From: DATEHG01 sp041691295 | Lineage (GTDB): Bacteria; Gemmatimonadota; Gemmatimonadetes; Gemmatimonadales; GWC2-71-9 | Reading direction: 5' to 3' | Length of the DNA stretch: 20,034 nt | Assembly: GCA_041691295.1 (NCBI GenBank) | Contig: JBEPVA010000053.1 | Coordinates: forward strand, 1 to 20,034 | Shown here: positions 1 to 6,430 of the stretch, piece after piece | How positions within the stretch are numbered: position 1 is the first letter of the stretch | Layout: every line of letters starts with the position of its first letter | Translations under genes and position numbers: made by a program | Notes under the pieces: generated by a model | What the model was told of the DNA's origin: nothing | Databases searched by the model: none | What the model saw: the letters and a program-made list of their open reading frames with translations, nothing else

Positions 1-56
1 CCGCCCGTCCGCCCGTCCGCCCGTCCGCCCGTCCGCCCGTCCGCCCGTCCGCCCGC
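1..56. repeat. 8-bp tandem repeat at the contig edge
   Basis: Seven consecutive copies of CCGCCCGT occupy the left edge; the last copy ends in C instead of T. The array ends 4 bp before the stop codon of the cytochrome gene. It starts at base 1, so its true length is unknown, and the contig probably broke here because short reads could not span it. No coding potential is claimed. Confidence 0.95.
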
Positions 57-60
57 TCGC

Positions 61-1428
61 CTACGGATTGTCGACCGACAGGCCACTCGGCACTCGACCG
101 GGCACAACGCTGCCGAAGTGCGCAGGATCATCGGTCAGGGCGGTCATGAAGGTCGTGAGCTCATCGATCAGTGAATCGGTCAGCACCACGCCGCGGATGA
201 TGGTGTCCCGCGTCATCAGGATGTCCGCCGTATTGGCTACCATGGTCCCGCGCAGCAACGGTTCCAGCGTTGCCGGGTCGAACGCCTGCAGCTTGAGGTC
301 GGACTCGCTGTAGTGCGCGATGAAGTCCCGCAGGTTCATGATCGCGCCGTCGTGCCCGTAGGGTGCGGTCAGCACCACGTTGCGGAGCGGGGTCGTCCGG
401 AAGGCGTACTTGAGCGCCGCCTGGGGATCGACATTGAACCGGCCGAAATCATCCCGGCCGCTCGGCCCGTTGCCCTTGCCGGGGCCGAACTGGGCCACCG
501 CCACATTGTGGAACTGGCCGTCGCTGAAGGTCGGCCCGTTGTGGCAGATCGAGCACTTGAGCGTGAGGAAGGTCTTGGCACCCTCGAGCTGCTCGGGCGT
601 CAGTGCGTTGTCCCGTCCGGCCAGGAACCGGTCCCAGGGCGCGTCATTGGTGTTGAATCGCGCGGCCAGGAACCCGGCGATGGCGTTGCTCGCGTGGGCA
701 AAGGTCATTCGCCGGAATGGGGTGCCGGGGTAAGCCCGCTCGAACATCCGGCGGTATTCCGGAATCCGCCCCAGACGGTCCATCAGCCCACCCCATATCC
801 GCTGCATCTGTTCGTCGGGAATGGCGGCGAGTTCGTTGCCCCCGAAGCCCCGCATTTCATCCCGGGCCATGACCGGGAACAGCGGCTGGGCGGAGAGGGC
901 ACCGAATTCGAAGACCCGCTTCATCTCCGGCGACAGCTTGCCCTCGGCGGGCGTGTGGAACCGGCCCTGGGCATCGGTCGAGACCCGGCCGTCCCAGAAC
1001 AGCGATGTCATGGAAGTGAGGTTGAACGCCGGCGGTGCATTGCGGGGAATGAACAGCCCCTGCGGGTGAACTCTGGTGGGGCCCAGCCCGGTGGCACCGG
1101 TCCCGATGGAGAGACTCCGGAAGTCGCCAGTGCCGAATTTCGGCAGGTGGCACGTCATGCACGAGATGTCGCGGTTGCCGGACAGCTCCTTGTCGAAGGC
1201 CAGGGCCTGGCCCAGCTCGACCAGCGACGGGCGGACGAATCGGCGACCGGGCAGGGGCCCGATCTTCCGGCCGACCGCCAGAGCTCTCACCGTCGCCACC
1301 AGCTCGGGCGTCGGATGCCGAAGGAGGTCCGGCGCCGTGGCCGGTGCCGTCGGTGAGTCGGTGGCACAGCCCGCCAGCCACAATGCGGCACCGGCGCCGA
1401 TCAAACCTGTCAATGTGCGCTGCGACAT
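61..1428 (-). CDS. di-haem cytochrome c peroxidase / MauG-family lipoprotein
   Basis: This 455-residue protein belongs to the di-haem peroxidase (CCP/MauG) family, whose members reduce hydrogen peroxide or oxidise a partner substrate outside the cytoplasm. Two haem c sites are visible: CMTCH at residues 90-94 and CSICH at 292-296. The N-terminus is a lipoprotein signal ending in LAGC, so Cys21 is the likely lipidated residue and the protein is probably membrane-anchored. The length is somewhat above that of classical CcpA enzymes (about 320-350 residues) and closer to MauG-like proteins. The ATG at 1426-1428 has a near-perfect Shine-Dalgarno AGGAGGA (1433-1439) at a 4-nt spacing. It ends in TAG beside the tandem repeat. 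The gene is divergent from the Ser/Thr kinase gene and has no clear functional link to it. Peroxidase versus MauG-type substrate oxidation cannot be decided from sequence alone. Confidence 0.93.
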   Translation of the reverse strand: MSQRTLTGLIGAGAALWLAGCATDSPTAPATAPDLLRHPTPELVATVRALAVGRKIGPLPGRRFVRPSLVELGQALAFDKELSGNRDISCMTCHLPKFGTGDFRSLSIGTGATGLGPTRVHPQGLFIPRNAPPAFNLTSMTSLFWDGRVSTDAQGRFHTPAEGKLSPEMKRVFEFGALSAQPLFPVMARDEMRGFGGNELAAIPDEQMQRIWGGLMDRLGRIPEYRRMFERAYPGTPFRRMTFAHASNAIAGFLAARFNTNDAPWDRFLAGRDNALTPEQLEGAKTFLTLKCSICHNGPTFSDGQFHNVAVAQFGPGKGNGPSGRDDFGRFNVDPQAALKYAFRTTPLRNVVLTAPYGHDGAIMNLRDFIAHYSESDLKLQAFDPATLEPLLRGTMVANTADILMTRDTIIRGVVLTDSLIDELTTFMTALTDDPAHFGSVVPGRVPSGLSVDNP

Positions 1429-1554
1429 GACGTCCTCCTGAGAGGTCAGTGGAGACCGACCCGGAACGGCCTGCGGGCCGCGCCAGGTACCATGGTTCAG
1501 TTCAACAATTTTCAGGGATGGGCGAGCTTGCCCGTTCTCCCTGAGATCGGATTT

Positions 1555-1599
1555 CGACCCCTCCGATGTGACATCGGGGGTGTCGGCTCCGCCGACCCC
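1555..1599 (+). promoter_or_regulatory. overlapping dyads in the cytochrome/kinase intergenic region
   Basis: A perfect 7-bp inverted repeat, CCGATGT-G-ACATCGG (1563-1577), sits in a longer imperfect palindrome (1555-1585). A second hairpin follows at once: GTCGGC-TCC-GCCGAC (1582-1596), extended by GGG/CCC at 1578-1580 and 1597-1599. The two share bases 1578-1585, so as RNA they would be mutually exclusive. They lie about 95-140 bp before the kinase start. No T-run follows, so a simple terminator is unlikely. A DNA operator or a leader switch are both possible; this is inference from symmetry only. The rest of the 1429-1694 gap shows no gene. Confidence 0.35.
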
Positions 1600-1694
1600 G
1601 TTCCGATATAGGGGATGTCAGTCCCGTCGCGGTTCGCTGGCCAGCGCGATATGTTGTCCTGCCGTCCTCGGCCGAAAGTTCACCCGGAAATTTG

Positions 1695-4313
1695 ATGCCC
1701 CTGTTTGCGCATGACGCCTGGCGGACCCTGGAACCCCTGCTCGATGAAGTCCTCGAGCTGGAGGGATCCCAGCGCGCCGCCTGGCTGGCGGAGCTCGCCG
1801 AACGCTCACCGGGGGTGGCGGCGGAACTGACCCGGTTGCTCGCCGATGAGATGTTGGCCGATCGCCACGGCTTCCTGTCCAGCTCGCCTGACGTGAGTCT
1901 GGCCGGAATGCGGCTGGGCGCCTATGAGTTGCAGCAGCCGCTGGGACAGGGTGGTATGGGAACGGTCTGGCTGGCCAATCGGGTGGATGGCCGGTTCAAG
2001 GGCCGGGCCGCGGTCAAGCTGCCTCACCTGGCCCTGCTTAGTGCCCAGGGTCAGGAGCGATTCCGCCAGGAGGGTTCGGTGCTGGCTCGGCTGACCCACC
2101 CAGGGATTGCCCGGCTGCTCGATGCCGGCGTGACCGGCAACGCCCAGCCGTACCTCATCCTGGAGTACGTCGATGGCCAGCCGATCGACCAGTACGCCGA
2201 CCAGCACCAGCTCACCCGCTTCGAGCGGGTCAGGCTCTTCCTCCAGGTGCTGTCCGCGGTGGGGCATGCCCACGCCAACCTGATTGTCCACCGTGACCTC
2301 AAGCCGTCGAATATCCTGGTCGACGCCACCGGCACCGTGAAGCTGCTGGACTTCGGCATCGCCAAACTGCTCGACGCCGAAACCGGCACGAACTCGACCG
2401 CGTTGACAGTCGAGGGCGCCAGGTTGTTCACCCCGGATTTCGCGGCCCCGGAACAGGTCTGGGGTGATCTGCTCACCACGGCCACTGACGTTTATGCCCT
2501 CGGTGTGCTGCTGTATCTCCTGCTGTCGGGCCAGCACCCGACCAACCAGCTGGCCCGCTCGCCGGCCCAGGTTCTGGCCGCGCTCATCGAGCGGGAGCCC
2601 AAGCCGCTCGGCCTCGGAGACCTCGACACGGTCCTTGCCAAGGCGCTGCGCAAGAGCCCGGTTGAGCGATACCAGACCGTTGCGGCCTTTGCCGACGATC
2701 TCCAGTGCTGCCTTGAGCAAAAGCCCGTCAGTGCCAGGCCCCAGTCCGCGGCCTACCGGGCGGCTCGGTTCATTCAGCGCAACCGGCTCGCTGTCTCGGC
2801 TACCGCGCTGACGATGATCGCCCTGGTGCTGGCCACGGTGTTTTCGCTGGCTCAGATGCGGGAGGCCCGGCGCCAGCGGGACGGAGCGCTGCACAGCAGC
2901 GAACGGTCCCAGGCCATGTCGGAGCTGCAGGTGGTGCTGGCCGGGGATTCGCGCGGCGGGGATGGTCACGTCCTCACCATGCCGGAGCGTTACGCACTGG
3001 CGGAGCATGTCCTCGGCCGGCAATACGAATCGCAACCGGCACTCCGGTCGGAACTGCTGGCGGACCTGGCGGGTCGCTTCTTTGAAATCGGCGATCGAAC
3101 CTCGCAGCGGGCCATGCTGGCCAGGGCCGGCGCCATGGCAGCGGCCGCCAATCTGCCCGGTCAGGTGGCGGAGGCCGCCTGCGTCCGGGCCAACAGCTTT
3201 GCTTTTGACGACGAGATCGATTCCGCCCGGCACGAGTTGACGATTGCCAGGCCGGCACTGGGCCGGGTCCGGGCCGATCATCCCGACCCCCGACTGGAGG
3301 CCACCTGTGCCAATGCCGAGGGCCAGACACTGATTGCCGCGGGTGTCAATGACTCCGGAATCGTGGACCTCGAGCGCGCCGCCGCCCTGGTCCGGGACGA
3401 TGTCCACGGCCTGCGCTACGAAATGTTGAACAATCTGGCCTCGGGACTCCGGCTGGTCGGCCGGACCAGGGAGGCCATTCCCTATTGGCGCGAAGTGCTG
3501 CACGATCTCGATTCGACCGGCTACGGCGACACCGAGCTGGTTCCAAATCTCTCCACCTTCCTGTTTGGGGCACTGGCCGAGCTGGGTGAGATGTCGTCAG
3601 TGGATTCGGAGATGCGGCCGTTGATCGAGGAGCAGGAGGCGGTCCACGGCCCCGGCAAGGTTTCGACCCTGCTCGCCTTTCTCTACGGCCAGAACAAGCT
3701 GCGATTGGGCCAGCTCGATTCGGCCGAGCTGTGGATGAGCCGTGCCAGGAAGGACACGACGCAGGGCGCCGGCGCCTTTGCGGCCTGGCTCCCGCAGGCG
3801 CTCACCGAACTGCGCCTCGAACAGGGCCGCATCACTGAAGCCCGAGAGGCCAGCAAGAATGTCACCGGTGGTCCACGAGGCCGCCGCGCGATTCGGGCCC
3901 TGCTCATGGCTCGCCTGCTCCGGGCCGAAGGACATCCGTCCCAGGCTGCGGCGCAGCTTGAGTCGACGCTTGATTCACTGCGTGCCGACGGCGGACCACC
4001 GCTCAGTCATTTTGCCCTGCCGCTGGTCTATGCCGGGGAATGGCGGCTGGCCATCGGGGATGCCCGGGGCGCGGACTCGCTGGCGGGCCTGGCCCTCGAG
4101 GCGGCGATCAGTGGCGATTCATTGGGGGAAGTGCTGAGCGGGCTGGCGGGCCGCGCCGATCTGCTGTCGGCAAGAGCCAGGAAACTGACCGGAGATCTTG
4201 GCGGAGCCACGACTGCGGCGGACAACGCCCTGATCGCACTCCGCGGAGGTTATGGCCGGCGCAGCCGCTGGGCCATGGAGGCCGTGGCCCTGCGTGACTC
4301 GCTCCCGCGCTGA
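1695..4313 (+). CDS. transmembrane Ser/Thr protein kinase with C-terminal TPR-like region
   Basis: This 872-residue protein is a Hanks-type Ser/Thr kinase. A short N-terminal helical region (about 1-75) precedes a complete kinase domain (about 77-345). It has the glycine loop GQGGMG near residue 84, the AVKL lysine near 108, HRDLKPSN near 199-206, DFG near 219-221 and APEQ near 251-254. One transmembrane helix spans about 365-388. The remaining 480 residues are alpha-helical and repetitive, resembling TPR repeats, and should lie outside the cytoplasm. The start was set at ATG 1695; a TTG directly before it would add one residue. Only a weak GGA lies upstream. The gene ends 3 bp from the end of a convergent ECF sigma gene. 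Kinases of this shape commonly neighbour TIGR02999/ECF43-like sigma factors, so that sigma factor is the best candidate substrate (inference). All catalytic residues look intact. Confidence 0.93.
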   Translation: MPLFAHDAWRTLEPLLDEVLELEGSQRAAWLAELAERSPGVAAELTRLLADEMLADRHGFLSSSPDVSLAGMRLGAYELQQPLGQGGMGTVWLANRVDGRFKGRAAVKLPHLALLSAQGQERFRQEGSVLARLTHPGIARLLDAGVTGNAQPYLILEYVDGQPIDQYADQHQLTRFERVRLFLQVLSAVGHAHANLIVHRDLKPSNILVDATGTVKLLDFGIAKLLDAETGTNSTALTVEGARLFTPDFAAPEQVWGDLLTTATDVYALGVLLYLLLSGQHPTNQLARSPAQVLAALIEREPKPLGLGDLDTVLAKALRKSPVERYQTVAAFADDLQCCLEQKPVSARPQSAAYRAARFIQRNRLAVSATALTMIALVLATVFSLAQMREARRQRDGALHSSERSQAMSELQVVLAGDSRGGDGHVLTMPERYALAEHVLGRQYESQPALRSELLADLAGRFFEIGDRTSQRAMLARAGAMAAAANLPGQVAEAACVRANSFAFDDEIDSARHELTIARPALGRVRADHPDPRLEATCANAEGQTLIAAGVNDSGIVDLERAAALVRDDVHGLRYEMLNNLASGLRLVGRTREAIPYWREVLHDLDSTGYGDTELVPNLSTFLFGALAELGEMSSVDSEMRPLIEEQEAVHGPGKVSTLLAFLYGQNKLRLGQLDSAELWMSRARKDTTQGAGAFAAWLPQALTELRLEQGRITEAREASKNVTGGPRGRRAIRALLMARLLRAEGHPSQAAAQLESTLDSLRADGGPPLSHFALPLVYAGEWRLAIGDARGADSLAGLALEAAISGDSLGEVLSGLAGRADLLSARARKLTGDLGGATTAADNALIALRGGYGRRSRWAMEAVALRDSLPR

Positions 4314-4321
4314 CCGTCAGC
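4309..4321. other. palindrome containing both convergent stop codons
   Basis: The perfect 13-bp palindrome GCTGAC-C-GTCAGC contains the TGA of the kinase (4311-4313) and, on the other strand, the TGA of the sigma gene (4317-4319). The two genes meet without overlap and with only 3 bp between them. The stem is short and no T-run follows on either strand, so it is a weak terminator candidate at best. Confidence 0.5.
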
Positions 4322-4904
4322 TCTCGCTGGTCGCGCCGCTCTCGGGAGTTTCCTGCAGGGTGCGGTGCAGCAGCAGGCGGGCCTTCCGCCACTCGCGCTG
4401 TACCGTCCGTTCCGACACTTTCCGCATCTCCGCGATCTCGATGAAGGAAAATCCACCGAAGAAATGCAGGTCGACCAGTTCGGTCAGGGAAGGGTCGAGC
4501 GCCGAGAGTTCGGTCAGGGCATCGCCCAGCGCTGGCAGGTCGGTGGCCGCCGCCATTACCCCGGGAGACGACTGGTCGTTCTCTTCCAGCGTGATCTGGA
4601 ACTGGCGGCCCCGCTTCTTGGCGTAATGCCGGCGGGCGTAGTCGATCATCAGGCCGCGCATGGCCCGCGAGGCATAGGCAAAGAATCTGGCCCGGTCGGG
4701 AAAGGCCGCTTCGGTGCCGGACATGCTGAGATAGGCCTCGTGCACCAGCGTGGTGGCGCCCAGCGTCAGCGCCGAGTTGCTCTTGCGCAGATGGCGCTCG
4801 GCCAGCCGGCGGAGCTCTTCGTAGAGCAGCGCGAACAGCTGATCGGCGGCCGCCGGGTCGTTGCCCTCCGCTCGGCGCAACAGCGACGGCAGGTCATTGT
4901 CCAT
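4317..4904 (-). CDS. ECF RNA polymerase sigma factor, TIGR02999/ECF43-like
   Basis: This 195-residue protein is an ECF sigma-70 factor. Region 2 covers about residues 15-95 and includes TTLVHEAYL (51-59), a pattern typical of the TIGR02999 group, and the segment FFAYASRAMRGLMIDYARR (74-92). Region 4 covers about 135-183, with the helix-turn-helix FSFIEIAEMRKVSERTVQRE. The start was set at ATG 4902-4904, which has GGGAGGT 4 nt upstream; an upstream in-frame start would add 33 residues of poor quality. No anti-sigma gene lies next to it; instead it faces a Ser/Thr kinase. In Vibrio parahaemolyticus an ECF43 factor (EcfP) is activated by phosphorylation by its partner kinase PknT, and the same logic is plausible here (inference). 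The TATATT near 4930-4940 on the minus strand could be a -10 element, but no good -35 was found. Confidence 0.92.
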   Translation of the reverse strand: MDNDLPSLLRRAEGNDPAAADQLFALLYEELRRLAERHLRKSNSALTLGATTLVHEAYLSMSGTEAAFPDRARFFAYASRAMRGLMIDYARRHYAKKRGRQFQITLEENDQSSPGVMAAATDLPALGDALTELSALDPSLTELVDLHFFGGFSFIEIAEMRKVSERTVQREWRKARLLLHRTLQETPESGATSES

Positions 4905-5272
4905 TGCTACCTCCCGTTCGAGTGGCGGAACGGCCACGGAGGCAAATATACCTGCGGATCCCGCCCTGCGAACCCCACCCTGCCGCGTAGGATTCGACTG
5001 CAACGGAAGACATCGATGCCTGGATTCTGCAGGGTCATGATGGCCGCAGCCCTGGCTGGAGCCACGCCGACGATGGCGATGCGGACGCCGGTAGCACGGT
5101 CGATCGGGGTCGGGCGGACCGACTGAAGGCGGACGTGAAGTGAGCCGAGGTCCGCCAGTGGCGGCGACGTGACGAACGATTACGGGCTGACAGGCGGTTG
5201 ACCGAGCGGCGCCTCGACTGCCAGCGGGTTTTCAGGTCAGTGGCCTGCTCTGGTTCCGTCAGGCGGCCAGCC
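4905..5272. other. intergenic stretch without a supported gene
   Basis: This 368-bp gap lies between the sigma factor and the end of the GAF gene. The part next to 4904 must hold the sigma factor's ribosome binding site and probably its promoter. I saw no RNA gene, repeat or clear rho-independent terminator. A 36-codon plus-strand reading frame (5015-5125) has no ribosome binding site or family resemblance and is not called. Confidence 0.6.
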
Positions 5273-5962
5273 TCAGGCCAGGTCGGGGAAATGTTCGAAC
5301 ACGCACTTGGGGCAGATAGCGTGGGAAAATTCCACTGGTGCATGGGCCTTGAAAAAGCTCTCGACGTCCCGCCAGTAGTTGTCGTCATCCCGGATCCGCT
5401 TGCAGTAGGCGCAAATCGGCAGCAGCCCTGTCAGTGTCTTGGCCCGCTCCAGCGCCCCCGCCAGCATCGAGGATACCCGCCGCGACTCCAATTGGGCCAC
5501 GACTTGCCGAGATAGGATCGCCAGGCTGTCCAGCTGCTCCGCCGTCATCTCTCTCGGTTCCCGGTCCATCACACACATCGAGCCGAGTGCGTGGCCATCC
5601 GAGGTCATCAGCGGGGCCCCGGCGTAAAACCGGATATGAGGATCGGTGGTCACCAGCAAGTTGTCGTGGAAGCGGGGGTCACGGGTGGCGTCGGGCACTA
5701 CCATCGTCTCTGTGCCCAGGATGGCATGGGCGCAAAAGGCGATGTCCCGGCTGGTTTCCTGGTCTTCCATTCCGACCCGGGCCTTGAACCACTGGCGCTG
5801 ATCGTCGACCAGGCTGACCAGCGCGATCGGGGTGTTGCAGATCCGCGAGGCCAGTGTCACAATATCGTCGAATGACTGTTCAGGAGCCGTATCCAGCACC
5901 TGAAATTCTCGCAGGGCGTCGAGACGATCGACTTCGGATAGCGGACGTGTGGCGGCGGGCAT
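5273..5962 (-). CDS. GAF-domain protein with C-terminal Cys4 (CxxC...CPxC) motif
   Basis: This 229-residue protein has one GAF domain (about residues 15-160) of the type that follows the sequence LDALREFQVLDTAPEQSFDDI. A short helical linker then leads to a conserved tail with CAYCK (184-188), YW (196-197), SH (213-214) and CPKC (217-220). This tail recurs at the C-terminus of many bacterial GAF, PAS and receiver proteins. The four Cys with His214 suggest a metal site, but its function is not established. There is no output domain or membrane segment, so it is probably a cytoplasmic sensor or adaptor. The start was set at ATG 5960-5962, with GGAG at a 7-nt spacing; an upstream start adds 15 unlikely residues. 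It lies downstream of a frameshifted histidine kinase and a broken receiver gene, probably in the same transcript, and is itself intact. Confidence 0.88.
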   Translation of the reverse strand: MPAATRPLSEVDRLDALREFQVLDTAPEQSFDDIVTLASRICNTPIALVSLVDDQRQWFKARVGMEDQETSRDIAFCAHAILGTETMVVPDATRDPRFHDNLLVTTDPHIRFYAGAPLMTSDGHALGSMCVMDREPREMTAEQLDSLAILSRQVVAQLESRRVSSMLAGALERAKTLTGLLPICAYCKRIRDDDNYWRDVESFFKAHAPVEFSHAICPKCVFEHFPDLA

Positions 5963-5977
5963 GATCCAGCTCCAGTC

Positions 5978-5999
5978 GGGCCCCGCGGATCCGGGGCCC
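5978..5999 (-). other. GC-rich hairpin just upstream of the GAF gene
   Basis: A perfect 8-bp stem, GGGCCCCG/CGGGGCCC, encloses a 6-nt loop. It lies 4 bp before the Shine-Dalgarno GGAG of the GAF gene and after the stop of the broken receiver gene. It lacks a T-run, so an intercistronic stability or translation-control hairpin is more likely than a terminator. The role is inferred. Confidence 0.45.
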
Positions 6000-6037
6000 T
6001 GCGGCACGAGCTACCGCGCGGGTTCGTTCAGCAGCAT

Positions 6038-6430
6038 TCAGTCCAGTCCGATATCTACCACCGCCTTGGCAAAGGCGTCGAACTCCACCGGTTTCACGAT
6101 GTAACTGTTGACACCGAGGGCCTAACATCGCGCGATGTCAGGCTCTTCGCGGCTGGACGTCAGCAAGACGACCGGCAGAGTCCTGATCCGGGGCTCACTG
6201 CGAATCCACTCCAGCACCTCGATGCCGCGCTTCTTCGGCAGCTTGAGATCGAGGAGCACGACGCGAGGCAAGGTTGCGGCGGCGATCAGGAAATCGATCG
6301 CCTACTGGCCATCCCGGGCCAGGTGGATCGGATTGACGACCCGGCCTTTCCGCAGTGCCCGCGTCGTCAGTTCGGCGTCCGCGTCACTGTCCTCTACCAG
6401 GAGGATTTCGGCATTGGCAAGTGCGGTCAC
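6038..6430 (-). pseudogene. Rcp1-like single-domain response regulator with two in-frame TAG codons
   Basis: Reading on from GTG 6430 to TGA 6038 gives a complete 130-codon receiver domain of the Rcp1 type, the stand-alone partner of phytochrome-like kinases. The core residues are all there: acidic pair E13 D14, phospho-acceptor D61, T91 and K113, with late motifs LPVVLLTSS and LGVNSYIVKP. TAG interrupts codon 43 (6302-6304, after RDGQ, where relatives usually carry Glu or Ala) and codon 103 (6122-6124, before ALGVNSY, where relatives often carry Tyr). Each can be explained by one base change, and there is no frameshift. The GTG overlaps the kinase stop by 4 bp (GTGA), which supports the start and shows former translational coupling. 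Sequencing error or stop-codon readthrough are alternatives. TAG also ends the cytochrome, decarboxylase and small exported genes here, so general reassignment is unlikely. Confidence 0.85.

Noticed and set aside
1806..3503. 565-codon open frame on the minus strand opposite the Ser/Thr kinase
   Set aside because: It lies wholly antisense to a gene with all kinase motifs, has a low-complexity Gly/Gln/Arg-rich product and no domain. High GC makes long antisense frames common; the same applies to frames at 313-1356, 7296-8456, 10778-12085 and 12086-13195.
5015..5125. 36-codon plus-strand frame with a mildly hydrophobic N-terminus
   Set aside because: No ribosome binding site, no recognisable domain, and a composition like the surrounding noncoding sequence.
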